64,000 nt of DNA from Paenibacillus harenae DSM 16969 (GCF_000422465.1 NZ_KE383842.1:517845-581844), one strand, 5' to 3'; counted from the first letter of the stretch, positions 23,266 to 32,372 are shown. Translations and numbers: made by a program. The notes: generated from the letters alone by a model not told the origin.

Positions 23266-24211
23266 GCATAAAGATAACCGGATTGGCGTGCTTATCATGT
23301 CGTACGGAACGCCGGAGTCAATGGACGACGTAGAAGCTTATTACACGCATATCAGGCGCGGGCATGCCCCGACGCAGGAGCAGCTTAACGAGCTGAAGGG
23401 GCGGTATGAAGCCATCGTAGGCGGCGTGTTCCCGCTGCGTGAGAATACGAACGGTCAGGCTGCCGGCCTGCAGGATAAGTTGGAGCAGCTTGCGCCGGGC
23501 CAATTCGTCTGTTATCAGGGCTTAAAGCATGCGCGGCCTTATATTGAAGACGGCGTGGAGCAAATGGCGAACGACGGCATTACCCGAGCGGTGGGTATCG
23601 TGCTTGCGCCTCACTATTCGATCATGAGCGTAGGCGGTTATATCAAACGGGCGCAGGAGAAGGCTGCCGAGGCGGGCATTGCGATGTCCTTCGTCAAGCA
23701 GTATCATCTGCATCCAAAGCTGCTTAAAGCGTTGACCGACCGTGTACGGGACGGCTTGAAAAGGTTAGCGAATGCTTCGGACGATGAAGAAAAGGTGAAG
23801 GTACTGTTCAGCGCCCACAGCCTGCCTGAGAAGATACGCGAGCTTGGCGATCCTTACGAGCAGCAGCTCCTGGAAACGTCCGCCGCGGTTGCGAAGGCTG
23901 CGAATGTAGAAGACTGGCAGTTTACTTGGCAAAGCGCCGGAAGGACGAGAGAGCCGTGGCTCGGCCCGGATATTTTGGAGACGCTGAAGGCTGTCGCGGA
24001 GGAGGGTTATACGGCGGTGCTAGTCGCTCCGATCGGCTTCGTATCGGATCATCTGGAGGTGCTGTACGACCTTGATATCGAAGCGAAGGCAGAGGCGAAG
24101 GCGCTTGGCGTCAAGCTTGACCGAATTGCGATGCTGAATCGAGATCCGTTATATATGGAGACGTTAGCGGAGTCGGTCTTGGAGGCTCAAAACGGTTTGA
24201 ACGAGCAGTAA
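23258..24211 (+). CDS. hemH: Ferrochelatase (coproporphyrin ferrochelatase in Firmicutes)
   Basis: Inserts Fe2+ into coproporphyrin III in the Gram-positive pathway. 317 residues with GVLIMSYGTPES, the catalytic His in SAHSLPEKI and the Glu in IGFVSDHLEVLYDLD. It starts with GTG within the end of hemE behind GGAGG. In Bacillus hemY follows; here a terminator and an unrelated gene follow, so hemY must be elsewhere. Confidence 0.95.
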   Translation: MSEHKDNRIGVLIMSYGTPESMDDVEAYYTHIRRGHAPTQEQLNELKGRYEAIVGGVFPLRENTNGQAAGLQDKLEQLAPGQFVCYQGLKHARPYIEDGVEQMANDGITRAVGIVLAPHYSIMSVGGYIKRAQEKAAEAGIAMSFVKQYHLHPKLLKALTDRVRDGLKRLANASDDEEKVKVLFSAHSLPEKIRELGDPYEQQLLETSAAVAKAANVEDWQFTWQSAGRTREPWLGPDILETLKAVAEEGYTAVLVAPIGFVSDHLEVLYDLDIEAKAEAKALGVKLDRIAMLNRDPLYMETLAESVLEAQNGLNEQ

Positions 24212-24246
24212 AGGATAAAACGCGGAGAATTGAACGTTTGGCCGAA

Positions 24247-24293
24247 CGCCGTTAGCGGCGGATAGGCCAGCGGGCGGCGCTCCGCTTTTTTTA
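24247..24293 (+). terminator. Intrinsic terminator of hemEH
   Basis: Two GC-rich dyads (CGCCG/CGGCG at 24247-24260 and AGCGG/CCGCT at 24269-24286) precede TTTTTTT. Confidence 0.65.
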
Positions 24294-24338
24294 TGCTGCG
24301 CGATAACGGTCGCGTTTCCGCTAGATTGATTAAAATGC

Positions 24339-24378
24339 TATAATAGTTTTTCCATCATCGGCAGATCGTTGCTATAAT
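24339..24378 (+). promoter_or_regulatory. Two consecutive TATAAT boxes before capA-like gene
   Basis: Perfect -10 hexamers lie at 24339-24344 and 24373-24378. Neither has a strong -35 at 17 bp, so promoter choice is uncertain. Confidence 0.4.
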
Positions 24379-24417
24379 GGTAGAGTCATAATCTATCAAA
24401 GAGGAGCCATCTTCCCT

Positions 24418-25722
24418 ATGAATTTATCAAGGTCTGCGTCCCATCAGCAGGACAAGCTAAAGCGCAAGAAAAGGCTAAGACGGCTAATGATCGTTAATTT
24501 TACGCTGTTCGGCGTTATTATAGCGCTGCTGGGCGCATGGCTCGTCCTGAACCAGGCCGATAAGCTTAAGAGTTTATTCGGCGATTCCGGCAGCGGGAAT
24601 AAGGAGCAAGCGGTCGGAGTGACGACTGACGGCGGCGGAACGCCGGATGCCATGGATGATGAGGTTTCGAGTGCTCCTGATGATGAAGGCGTTGCCGATA
24701 CGGATTCAAACGGCGGAGGAAATTCCGATGGCAGGGAGCAGGCCGAAGGTCCGGTGCCGTCCGTTGAAGCGGGCGGCGCTGAGCAAATAAGTCTTTCCTT
24801 TGTCGGCGATCTGCTGCTGGGCGAATATGTGAGTGCGGTGATGGAGCGGGAAGGTTACGATTTTCTATATAAGCAGTCCTTGCTGTATCTAAGCGAGCCG
24901 GACCTGACGGCAGGTAATTTGGAGCATCCCGTAACGAACCGCGGCATTCCTGCCGAGGGCAAGGATTACGTATTCAAAGGCTCGCCGGATGCGCTGCCCG
25001 CTCTGAGGGATGCCGGGTTCGACGTCGTATCTCTGGCGAACAATCACACGCTTGATCAAGGTGTCGAAGGGCTGATGGATACGATGCGGCATTTGGAGGA
25101 AGCCGGTATATCGCATGCCGGAGCAGGCGCCAATGATACGGAGGCGTTCGCGCCCGTCATCAAGGAGGTGCGCGGCGTCAAAATCGCGTATATCGGGCTT
25201 AGCAAGGTTGTGCCGACCGTGGAGTGGAAAGCGGACAAAAACGTTGCGGGCGTTGCGGAAACCTACGATACGCGGCGTGCGGTCACGGCGATAAGGAAGG
25301 CCGAGGAAGAGGCGGACATCGTTGCCGTTATGGTTCACTGGGGGAAGGAAAGGGTGGATCAGCCGAAGCCGTATCAGCGGGATTACGCCAGGCAATATAT
25401 CGACGCCGGGGCGGATCTCGTAATCGGAAGCCATCCGCATGTGCTGCAGGGGTTCGAGATGTATAAAGGAAAATGGATTGCATACAGTTTAGGAAACTTT
25501 ATTTTTAGCGCGTTTCCGAAGGGAACGGCGGGCGAAACGGGCGTCCTTGATGCGCTTTGCACCAAAGGCGGCGACTGCGAACTGAAGTTTCATCCCATGT
25601 TTACGGTTAATGCGCAGCCGACTCCGATGGAAGCGGAGCCTGCGAAGGAGCTGCTCAACCGGCTTTCGTCCATTTCTTTTGGCGCGAAGCTGAGAGAGGA
25701 TGGTTCGATCGTTCCCGAATAA
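24418..25722 (+). CDS. CapA-family putative metallophosphatase
   Basis: 434 residues: a basic N-terminus, one membrane anchor (about 24-44), a Gly/Asp/Ser-rich linker to about 120, then a CapA domain. Motifs are SFVGDLLLGEY, GNLEHPV, SLANNHTLDQG, VHWGKE and IGSHPHVLQGFE, giving the D/N/H metal centre of calcineurin-like phosphatases. PgsA/CapA take part in poly-gamma-glutamate export or remodelling, but lone CapA proteins are frequent. The linker is unusually long and acidic. Probably acts outside the membrane. ATG follows AGAGGAG. Confidence 0.85.
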   Translation: MNLSRSASHQQDKLKRKKRLRRLMIVNFTLFGVIIALLGAWLVLNQADKLKSLFGDSGSGNKEQAVGVTTDGGGTPDAMDDEVSSAPDDEGVADTDSNGGGNSDGREQAEGPVPSVEAGGAEQISLSFVGDLLLGEYVSAVMEREGYDFLYKQSLLYLSEPDLTAGNLEHPVTNRGIPAEGKDYVFKGSPDALPALRDAGFDVVSLANNHTLDQGVEGLMDTMRHLEEAGISHAGAGANDTEAFAPVIKEVRGVKIAYIGLSKVVPTVEWKADKNVAGVAETYDTRRAVTAIRKAEEEADIVAVMVHWGKERVDQPKPYQRDYARQYIDAGADLVIGSHPHVLQGFEMYKGKWIAYSLGNFIFSAFPKGTAGETGVLDALCTKGGDCELKFHPMFTVNAQPTPMEAEPAKELLNRLSSISFGAKLREDGSIVPE

Positions 25723-25752
25723 CGGAAACCGTCCCGAAAGGATGAGGGCATC

Positions 25753-26496
25753 ATGAGAAATCCGTGCGTAGCGCATAGAGGCTGGTCCAGCCGCGCGCCG
25801 GAAAATACGATGGCGGCCATTCGACTTGCGGTTGAAGATCCGGCGATCGAATGGATTGAAATTGACGTTCAGCTGTCAAAGGACCGCGTACCGGTAGTTA
25901 TTCATGATTTTACGCTGCGCCGGACGACGAACGGCAGGGGCGAGGTAAAGAACCTGACGGCAGCGGAGCTGACGAAGCTTGACGCGGGTCATTGGTTCTC
26001 GCAAAAATATCAAGGAGAGCCTGTTCCGACCTTGGAGCAGGTGCTTCAAGAGACGATCGGCCGCTGCAAACTGAATATCGAGCTGAAAACCGACGGCAAC
26101 AGGTACCCTATGCTGGAACAAAAGGTAATTGAGCTGCTGCAAGCTTATGGCGCGGAGAAGGAGGTTGTGCTGACTTCCTTTCATGAGGGTGCGCTGTATC
26201 GCGCGCGCAAGCTGTCAGGCACGATCCGGACCGGACTTATTCTAGATGCTTGGCGCCATACGCTGCCGAGAGACATGCATGAGCTTGAAGCGGATTTTTT
26301 ATCCATCGGGTATTCGCGGTTAAATAAGGATAGAGTTACCGCGCTAAAGGCTGCCGGCATTCAGGTGATGGCGTGGACGGTTAATGAGATTCGCGCTATC
26401 CGCAAAGTCTCGGAGCTTGATCCGGATCTGATGATTTGCACGAATTATCCGGATCGCTGGCATGAGGCGATGCGGCTGCGGGCCGTTCGTCAATAG
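25753..26496 (+). CDS. Glycerophosphodiester phosphodiesterase
   Basis: 247 residues, cytosolic. Motifs: CVAHRGWSSRAPENT with the catalytic HRG and E, EIDVQLSKDRVPVVIHD with the second His, and NIELK. It hydrolyses deacylated phospholipid head groups to sn-glycerol 3-phosphate. It begins 30 bp after the CapA-like gene behind GAAAGGATGAGG, so likely co-transcribed. Confidence 0.93.
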   Translation: MRNPCVAHRGWSSRAPENTMAAIRLAVEDPAIEWIEIDVQLSKDRVPVVIHDFTLRRTTNGRGEVKNLTAAELTKLDAGHWFSQKYQGEPVPTLEQVLQETIGRCKLNIELKTDGNRYPMLEQKVIELLQAYGAEKEVVLTSFHEGALYRARKLSGTIRTGLILDAWRHTLPRDMHELEADFLSIGYSRLNKDRVTALKAAGIQVMAWTVNEIRAIRKVSELDPDLMICTNYPDRWHEAMRLRAVRQ

Positions 26497-26582
26497 GACA
26501 ACGAATAGAGACAGGCATAGGCCCCCTGCGCCTGGAAACATCCGAACGCGGGGCGCCGCATGCAATGGAGGTTAATCGGCTG

Positions 26583-27449
26583 ATGGTTGGTTGGATAGAG
26601 GAATGGTGGATCAGGCTGTTTGTCGGTTTGCTTGGCAGCGGACTTATTGCGGCGGCAGCTTACCGGCATCGTTCGTTGTCCGGTTCGGGCGCCGTGTCGG
26701 CGGTCGTTATGGGGACCGGCTTCGTGACGCTTGGCGAACCGGTCTGGTTCGGCTTGCTGATTGCTTTTTTTGTCTCGTCGACCGTCTGGTCGAAGTGGAA
26801 ACGCAAGCATCGCGCAAAGGCGGAAGCCGAAGCGAAATATGAGAAGACCGGACGGCGCGACGCCGGTCAGGTCTGGGCGAACGGCGGCGCGGGTTTGCTC
26901 CTGTGCGCCGCTCACGCGCTGTGGCCCGATCAGGGCTGGCTGTTCGCGTACATCGGCGTAATGGCAGCCGTGAACGCGGACACTTGGGCCACCGAGATCG
27001 GGGCCTTGAGCAGAACGGCGCCGCGCCTCGTGACGAGCGGCAAGCCGGTGGCGCCTGGAACGAGCGGCGGGGTCACGCCGCTCGGCAGCGCAGCAGCGCT
27101 CGCGGGCGCCGTGTTCATCGGCGCCGCCGCCGCGCTGCTGTTGTTGGCGGCCCCGCAGCCGGCAGAGGCTGCTGCGGGTACGCCAGGCGGCGGCTTGTTG
27201 GCGGTGGCGGTAATCGCCGCGGCCGCCGCCGGCCTGGCCGGGGCCTTCGCCGACTCGCTGCTCGGCGCAACCGGCCAGGCCATGTATCGCTGCCGGGTAT
27301 GCGGCAGCGAGACCGAGCGCGCCGCGCATTGCGGGAGCGCGGCGGAGCGGGTGCGCGGCTTTGCCGCGCTGAACAACGACAGGGTGAACCTCCTGTCGTC
27401 GCTGTTCGCCGGCGCGATGGCTTGGGTCATCGGCGCCGTGCTGCTCTAG
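26583..27449 (+). CDS. DUF92 integral membrane protein
   Basis: 288 residues with about six membrane helices and the DUF92 landmarks RDAGQVWANGG, VNADTWATEIG, GTSGGVTPLGS, DSLLGAT and LNNDRVN. Plant VTE6 and TMEM19 are relatives; VTE6 is a phytyl-phosphate kinase, so an isoprenoid-phosphate kinase role is conceivable. Start at 26583 has GGAGG 11 bases upstream; ATG at 26565 is an alternative. Its middle part (27000-27400) is distinctly GC-richer and Ala-rich compared with neighbours. Confidence 0.8.
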   Translation: MVGWIEEWWIRLFVGLLGSGLIAAAAYRHRSLSGSGAVSAVVMGTGFVTLGEPVWFGLLIAFFVSSTVWSKWKRKHRAKAEAEAKYEKTGRRDAGQVWANGGAGLLLCAAHALWPDQGWLFAYIGVMAAVNADTWATEIGALSRTAPRLVTSGKPVAPGTSGGVTPLGSAAALAGAVFIGAAAALLLLAAPQPAEAAAGTPGGGLLAVAVIAAAAAGLAGAFADSLLGATGQAMYRCRVCGSETERAAHCGSAAERVRGFAALNNDRVNLLSSLFAGAMAWVIGAVLL

Positions 27450-27463
27450 CCCTATTCGCAGCC

Positions 27464-27595
27464 ATGGCTCCGAAAAAGCCCTTTTTACTACGCAAAATAA
27501 AGGATAGCGGGCATAGAACCGTTGGACAAGCCAAAGGTACTGCAAATATCCATTATAGAACTGAAGAAGAAAAAGCCAAACAAACAAAAAACTGA
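27464..27595 (+). CDS. Possible 43-residue basic peptide
   Basis: An ATG frame of 44 codons starts 15 bases after DUF92 and ends within the terminator stem. It is Lys/Arg-rich with no hydrophobic helix (PKKPFLLRKIKDSG). No ribosome binding site is evident, so coding is uncertain. Confidence 0.3.
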   Translation: MAPKKPFLLRKIKDSGHRTVGQAKGTANIHYRTEEEKAKQTKN

Positions 27596-27630
27596 CAATC
27601 GACCGGTCCCCGGCTTGATTGTCAGTTTTT
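27587..27630. terminator. Bidirectional intrinsic terminator
   Basis: A 14-bp perfect stem (27587-27600 with 27617-27630) has As on the left and Ts on the right, serving both the plus-strand transcript and pepF. Confidence 0.9.
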
Positions 27631-27660
27631 ATTTATCCGAGCACCAAAGCCCATAGCAGC

Positions 27661-29451
27661 TTACTTCGTTAACTGCTCCATTTGGCCGATCAGCTCTTCG
27701 AACACGCTCATCGCTTGCTCAATCGGCTCAGGAGAGGACATATCGACGCCGGCTTTCTTCAGGATGTTGATCGAGAAGTCGCTGCCGCCGCTCTTCAGGA
27801 AGCCGAGGTAGCGTTCGACCGCGGGCTGGCCTTCCTCCAGAATTTGCTTGGAGAAGCTGGTCGCCGCCGAGAAGCCGGTCGCATATTTGTAGACATAGAA
27901 GCTGTTATAGAAATGAGGGATGCGCGCCCATTCCATTTCGATATCTTTGTCGATGACCATTCCCGGCCCGTAGTACTGAACGTTCAGATCGTAATAGATT
28001 TTGCTAAGCTCCTGCGGCGTAAGCGATTCGCCTTCCTCCGCCCGCTCGTGAACGATTTTCTCGAACTCCGCGAACATCGTTTGGCGGAATACCGTCGTAC
28101 GGAATTGATCCGCGTAGTAGGTAAGCAAATACATTTTTTCTTTCGGATCCGTCGATTTGCCGAGCAGGTAATCCATCAGCAGCGCTTCGTTCAGCGTCGA
28201 TGCGACTTCCGCCAGGAAGATCGTATACTGCGCGTCGCGGTAGTTTTGATTCGTGTCCGAATAATACGAGTGAAGGGCGTGGCCCATTTCATGCGTCAAC
28301 GTGAACATGCTGTTCAGATTGTCCTTGTGGTTCAGGAGCACGTAAGGATGGGTGCCGAATGCCCCCCAGCTGTAAGCGCCGCTTCGTTTCCCCTCGTTCT
28401 CGTAAACGTCGATCCATCCGTTCTCGAAGCCTTCCTGAAGCACCTTCAAATAGTCTTCGCCAAGCGGCTTCAAGCTCTCGCTAACCGTTTTCTTCGCTTC
28501 CTCGTACGTGATATCCATTTTGAATTCATCGACGAGCGGCGCGAACAGATCGTACATATGAAGCTCATCCAGTCCGAGCAGCTTCTTGCGGAGCTCCATG
28601 TACCGGTGCATAAGCGGAAGATGCTTATGGATCGCGTCGATCAAATTCGTATAGACTTCCTTCGGAATGTTATCGCCGTAGAGCGACATTCCGAGCGCGG
28701 AGTCATATTTGCGGGCTTTCGCATAAAAAATATTTTTCGTCACGTTAGCGTTTAACGTAGAAGCGAGCGTGTTTTTCAGCTTGCCGTACGTATCGTACAT
28801 GGCATGGAACGCTTCGCGCCGTACGTCCTGTTTTTTGCTCTCAAGAAACTGTATGTAACGGCCGTGCGTCAGCTCGACTTCTTCGCCTTCTTCGTTTTTC
28901 ACCTTTGGAAACTTCAAGTCCGCATTATTCAGCATGCCGAAGATCGTGCCCGGCGCTGAGCTGACGTTGCCTACCTGAGCGAGCAGCGCTTCTTCGTTCT
29001 TCGATAGGACATGGGCTTTCTGGCGGCGCATCTCTTCGAGCGTATGGCGGAATTTCGCAACGGATTCGTCTTTTATGATTGCATCCAGCTGGTCGTCAGA
29101 CAGGCTGAGCACTTCCGGAGTAATGAAGGAAAGCGCCTCTCCCGTCTCCACGCTAAGCTTTTTCGATTTGTCGGAAAGCGCCTGATAAGTAGGCTCGGCC
29201 GTGTCCTCATGATGCTTCATGTTGGCATATACGTACAACCGCTCCACATGCAGCGACAGCTCATCCTCAAGCTCGAAGCAGGCCTTGAGCTGAGCGACGT
29301 CCGCAAGCTTGCCTTGGTAATCGGCCATTTTTTTGATCAGCGCCTTCGCTTCTGTGAATTCTTTGTCCCAAGCGGCCTGGCTTTCAAATAAATCCTCCAG
29401 CTTCCAACGGCTTTCCGGTGCAGATTCTGAACGTTTCGGTACGTGATTCAT
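27661..29451 (-). CDS. pepF: Oligoendopeptidase F (M3 family)
   Basis: 596 residues. Zn site HEMGHALHS at about 385, with the downstream Glu in FLAEVASTLNEAL. It cleaves 7- to 17-residue peptides in the cytosol. Start at 29451 is set by AAGGAGGA seven bases upstream and agrees with the usual MNHVPKRSE beginning. The frame stays open upstream to 29571, where another ATG with GAGGTGAT would add 40 residues forming a signal-peptide-like sequence (MKWLTLLLALCLVPGAAPAS). Two forms, cytosolic and exported, are therefore conceivable; upstream of the usual start such an extension is not typical. Confidence 0.93.
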   Translation of the reverse strand: MNHVPKRSESAPESRWKLEDLFESQAAWDKEFTEAKALIKKMADYQGKLADVAQLKACFELEDELSLHVERLYVYANMKHHEDTAEPTYQALSDKSKKLSVETGEALSFITPEVLSLSDDQLDAIIKDESVAKFRHTLEEMRRQKAHVLSKNEEALLAQVGNVSSAPGTIFGMLNNADLKFPKVKNEEGEEVELTHGRYIQFLESKKQDVRREAFHAMYDTYGKLKNTLASTLNANVTKNIFYAKARKYDSALGMSLYGDNIPKEVYTNLIDAIHKHLPLMHRYMELRKKLLGLDELHMYDLFAPLVDEFKMDITYEEAKKTVSESLKPLGEDYLKVLQEGFENGWIDVYENEGKRSGAYSWGAFGTHPYVLLNHKDNLNSMFTLTHEMGHALHSYYSDTNQNYRDAQYTIFLAEVASTLNEALLMDYLLGKSTDPKEKMYLLTYYADQFRTTVFRQTMFAEFEKIVHERAEEGESLTPQELSKIYYDLNVQYYGPGMVIDKDIEMEWARIPHFYNSFYVYKYATGFSAATSFSKQILEEGQPAVERYLGFLKSGGSDFSINILKKAGVDMSSPEPIEQAMSVFEELIGQMEQLTK

Positions 29452-29646
29452 CGAATTCCTCCTTGGTATGGATAAAGTTGGTAAGGCGTGCGGATCTTTC
29501 ACTGCACCTTCGCTTGCGGGAGCAGCACCCGGCACGAGGCACAAAGCTAGCAGCAGGGTCAGCCATTTCATCCGATTATCACCTCGGGACACAGTTTGCG
29601 GATACTATGTCCTGAAGGATTGGAAAATATGCCTGCCGTTTAACGG

Positions 29647-29829
29647 CTAAACCGAGCCCATCGTGAAAAAGGCGTAAACAATAAGAAAAAACGCAAACGC
29701 GATCAACGCGATGGATATCAGCGCAAGAACGCGGCGCATGCCGGGCGGCAAGGAATCCCGTTTCATGATGACGACCGCTCCAAGCGAGAAAGCGGCAATG
29801 ATAAAAATAAGGGTTGCGGTAGCGTCCAT
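29647..29829 (-). CDS. 60-residue two-helix membrane protein
   Basis: Two hydrophobic helices (about 5-20 and 33-56) joined by a basic loop MKRDSLPPGMRR. ATG has GGAGG about 13 bases upstream. It is upstream of pepF on the same strand. Function unknown. Confidence 0.6.
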   Translation of the reverse strand: MDATATLIFIIAAFSLGAVVIMKRDSLPPGMRRVLALISIALIAFAFFLIVYAFFTMGSV

Positions 29830-29987
29830 CTGTTAAGCAAGCCTCCTGGGTAAATAAAACTGACGCGTATGCAGGCTGCATCCGCCAAAAGGCAGCATCT
29901 GCCGTTCACTTTTGACTAAGCTGGCCTGTGATACGATATGTTCGCCGTTAAGGGTAATTTTTCCTGCCATATCGCGGTGAAAACAGA

Positions 29988-30221
29988 TTAAACCTTCTTT
30001 AGCGCGTTCATAATGGCTTCCCGCTCGTCTTCGCGTCCGACGAAGTCGGCAGGGCGGAAGCGGTTCTCCGCCCAGTTCAACATTTCGGGACGGCTGATGA
30101 AAGTATGGCTGTCCTCGCCCCATTGATCGGAAATTTCCCTCACAATCAACGTCTTACCTTGTACTTCAACCGTCAGCATATTGTAATTGTCGGTTTTATA
30201 AATTTCGTGTTTTTTGAACAT
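29988..30221 (-). CDS. Unknown 77-residue cytosolic protein
   Basis: Start at ATG 30221 is chosen because AAAGGGTGG lies 8 bases upstream; a GTG at 30233 overlaps that site. The protein has beta-rich first half (YNMLTVEVQGKTLIVREIS) and a charged helical C-terminus. No family recognised. From 29830 to 29987 nothing is seen. Confidence 0.6.
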   Translation of the reverse strand: MFKKHEIYKTDNYNMLTVEVQGKTLIVREISDQWGEDSHTFISRPEMLNWAENRFRPADFVGREDEREAIMNALKKV

Positions 30222-30333
30222 GTTTTTTTCCACCCTTTGAGTAGTTAATTATGGTATTCTTATCATCATAGCCATTATGGCGGCTGTAATCAATATGAGC
30301 GCGCAAGAAGCAGGACCGGGTTGAGTCGAGATG

Positions 30334-30382
30334 ATATAAGTTGAACGATAGAAACATAAGCGCGGCGCGGTTCAACTTATAT
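30334..30382. promoter_or_regulatory. 13-bp perfect inverted repeat before the methyltransferase gene
   Basis: ATATAAGTTGAAC (30334-30346) is repeated inverted at 30370-30382 with a 23-base loop. No T-run follows, so an operator or leader hairpin is more likely than a terminator. Confidence 0.7.
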
Positions 30383-30411
30383 AGATGAGATGAGATGAGG
30401 AGAGTGCAAGG

Positions 30412-31113
30412 ATGAGCAGAATGAGCTATGAGCAAACAGGCGTTGCCATGACATGCAGAAGCTATGACGAGTATGTCCGGATGTTTGATCTAAAGGACGC
30501 TGATTTACGGAACGGAGAGGTGCTTGATGTGGCTGCGGGCGGTTCGTCGTTTACGGCGGAGGCGAACGGAAGAGGCATTCCGGCCATGGCCGTCGATCCC
30601 CGCTATGAAGGGAATGCCGCGTTATGGATTTCCGAAGCCGCTCGGGAGATTGATGATTCTACAAAGAAATTAGCCAAGATCGCCCAAGTATTTGATTGGA
30701 GCTATTACGGTACCCTGGAGAAACACCGGGAAGGGCGCGAAGCTTCGCTCAGGCGATTCGAGGCCGACGCTTCCGGCAATTTCGGGTTACATAGGTATGT
30801 TGCCGGACGGCTTCCGGAATTGCCGTTCGACGACAACCGTTTTTCCCTCCTCTTATGCAGCCATTTCATGTTTCTATATGCCGGCCAGTTCGGACCGGAT
30901 TTTCACCTCCAATCCGTCATCGAGCTGATGCGGATATGCAGGCCGGGCGGCCAAATTCGGATTTATCCGCTTATCTCCTTGAACTGGGAGCCGTATCCGG
31001 AGCTGGATGCTCTCCTCGAAGCGGTTAGAGCTAACGGTGGAAAACCTGAATTATTGCCAACCAGGCTGCCGTTTATTCCTGAATCCGATTATTTTTTGCA
31101 GATTTCGCTTTAA
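30412..31113 (+). CDS. Class I SAM-dependent methyltransferase-like protein
   Basis: 233 residues. GEVLDVAAGGSSFTAEA is the SAM-binding loop, AMAVDPRY the acidic end of strand 2, and LPFDDNRFSLLLCSHFMFLY the motif IV region. Substrate unknown; the protein has no targeting domain. ATG follows GAGGAGAG. The inverted repeat at 30334-30382 lies in its leader. Confidence 0.75.
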   Translation: MSRMSYEQTGVAMTCRSYDEYVRMFDLKDADLRNGEVLDVAAGGSSFTAEANGRGIPAMAVDPRYEGNAALWISEAAREIDDSTKKLAKIAQVFDWSYYGTLEKHREGREASLRRFEADASGNFGLHRYVAGRLPELPFDDNRFSLLLCSHFMFLYAGQFGPDFHLQSVIELMRICRPGGQIRIYPLISLNWEPYPELDALLEAVRANGGKPELLPTRLPFIPESDYFLQISL

Positions 31114-31142
31114 TTGCTTTTTTTATTTCGAATGGCTATAAT
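31114..31142 (+). promoter_or_regulatory. SigA promoter of the cold-shock gene
   Basis: TTGCTT (31114-31119) and TATAAT (31137-31142) with a 17-bp spacer. The -35 begins right after the methyltransferase stop codon. Confidence 0.75.
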
Positions 31143-31192
31143 AATGCTACTCGCCGTAAAAATACGGCGGTCATATTTAGGAGGTTGTTCAA

Positions 31193-31390
31193 TTGAAAGG
31201 TACAGTTAAATGGTTTAACGCAGAGAAAGGTTACGGCTTTATCCAAACAGAGGGCGGAGAAGACGTATTCGTGCATTTCTCGGCAATTCAAGGCGAAGGC
31301 TTCAAATCGTTGGATGAAGGGCAAGCGGTCGAGTTCGACATTACTGAGGGTAACCGCGGTGCGCAAGCGGCCAACGTCATTAAACTATAA
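31193..31390 (+). CDS. Cold-shock protein (CspA/CspB family)
   Basis: 65 residues, complete OB-fold nucleic-acid chaperone. RNP1 is KGYGFIQ and RNP2 is VFVHFSAI. Start is TTG at 31193 with AGGAGG nine bases upstream, giving [15 protein letters not shown]. Acts on mRNA at low temperature or in stationary phase. Confidence 0.95.
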   Translation: MKGTVKWFNAEKGYGFIQTEGGEDVFVHFSAIQGEGFKSLDEGQAVEFDITEGNRGAQAANVIKL

Positions 31391-31421
31391 GAATGAAGCG
31401 CGACTGAACAAACGATTGGAG

Positions 31422-31452
31422 AGGGCTCCCTGGCGACAGGGGCCCTTTTTTA
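31422..31452 (+). terminator. Intrinsic terminator of the cold-shock gene
   Basis: AGGGCTCC pairs with GGGGCCCT (one G-U), followed by TTTTTT. Confidence 0.8.
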
Positions 31453-31588
31453 GCGCTTATTCCAGCCTTATATTTTACTGCGGTCCCGTTTTCAGGGCGA
31501 GCTTGCTGTATGAACCGCTTCTGAAAATACGGAATAAACGGTTGCGTACTTAGACGAGGGCGCCGACAGGCGTTTCTGCTTGGTTTCA

Positions 31589-31616
31589 TTGACCGGAGCC
31601 CGCCCTCGGTGATAAA
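31589..31616 (+). promoter_or_regulatory. Possible promoter of the YebC-family gene
   Basis: TTGACC (31589-31594) and GATAAA (31611-31616) 16 bp apart. GAGGGCG/CGCCCTC arms surround this stretch (about 31555-31607). Confidence 0.4.
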
Positions 31617-31652
31617 CTGATGCTTGGAAACTTTGTCAGGGGAGCGAGCATA

Positions 31653-32372
31653 ATGAAGTTTAAATTGTTCAAAGACCGTAAAGGGAAGGCCGATCAGGCT
31701 AAAAATAACAAGTTCGTGAAGCTTGGGCGCGAAATTTATGTCCAAGCCCGCAGAGGCGGCCCGAATCCGGAGGCCAACTTCGGCTTGAAGACCGCAATTG
31801 CGAATGCGAGAGCGGAACAGATGCCGAATGACAATATCGAACGGGCCATTAAGAAAGCCGCGGGAGCGGGCGATGAGGTCGAGTACGAAGAAATAATGTA
31901 CGAAGGATACGGACCGGGCGGCGTAGCCATTATGGTGAAATGCTTGACCGACAACCGCAACCGTACCGCCGCAGACGTGCGTTCCGCATTCAACAAACGC
32001 GGAGGCAATATGGGGGAGAGCGGCTGCGTGTCCTATATGTTCGATTACAAGGGATTGCTTGTCGTTGATCGCGAGGAGCATGAGGCCGACGAGGATACGA
32101 TGATGATGCTCGCTTTGGAAGCCGGAGCGGAGGACGTTGTCGTGAACGACGACAGCTTTGAGATTTTAACCCATCCGCATGAATTCGAGCAGGTAAAGAC
32201 GGCGCTTGAGAAGGAAGAGTACACGTTCGCGAATGCCGGCGTCCGGTGGCTTCCGCAAAATATCGTCAAAGTCGAGGGCGAGAACGCGGAGAAGCTGTTG
32301 AAGATGATGGACGCATTCGAGGATAACGACGATGTTCAGGACGTTTACTCGAATTTTGAGATTGCCGAATAA
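31653..32372 (+). CDS. YebC/PmpR family protein, YeeI-like paralogue
   Basis: 239 residues, with GREIYVQARRGGPNPEANFGL, YEGYGPGGVAIMVKCLTDN and NRTAADVRSAFNKRGGNMG, the family core. YebC-type proteins are DNA-binding or, as shown recently, ribosome-associated factors relieving proline stalling. The short N-terminus and GREIYVQA wording place it with YeeI rather than the canonical GHSKW-starting YebC. ATG at 31653 has GGGGAGCGAG upstream. Confidence 0.88.
   Translation: MKFKLFKDRKGKADQAKNNKFVKLGREIYVQARRGGPNPEANFGLKTAIANARAEQMPNDNIERAIKKAAGAGDEVEYEEIMYEGYGPGGVAIMVKCLTDNRNRTAADVRSAFNKRGGNMGESGCVSYMFDYKGLLVVDREEHEADEDTMMMLALEAGAEDVVVNDDSFEILTHPHEFEQVKTALEKEEYTFANAGVRWLPQNIVKVEGENAEKLLKMMDAFEDNDDVQDVYSNFEIAE

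Noticed and set aside
26903-27595. 230-codon plus-strand frame across DUF92
   Set aside because: Arg/Gly-rich shadow of the GC-rich DUF92 gene; DUF92 motifs in the other frame are intact.
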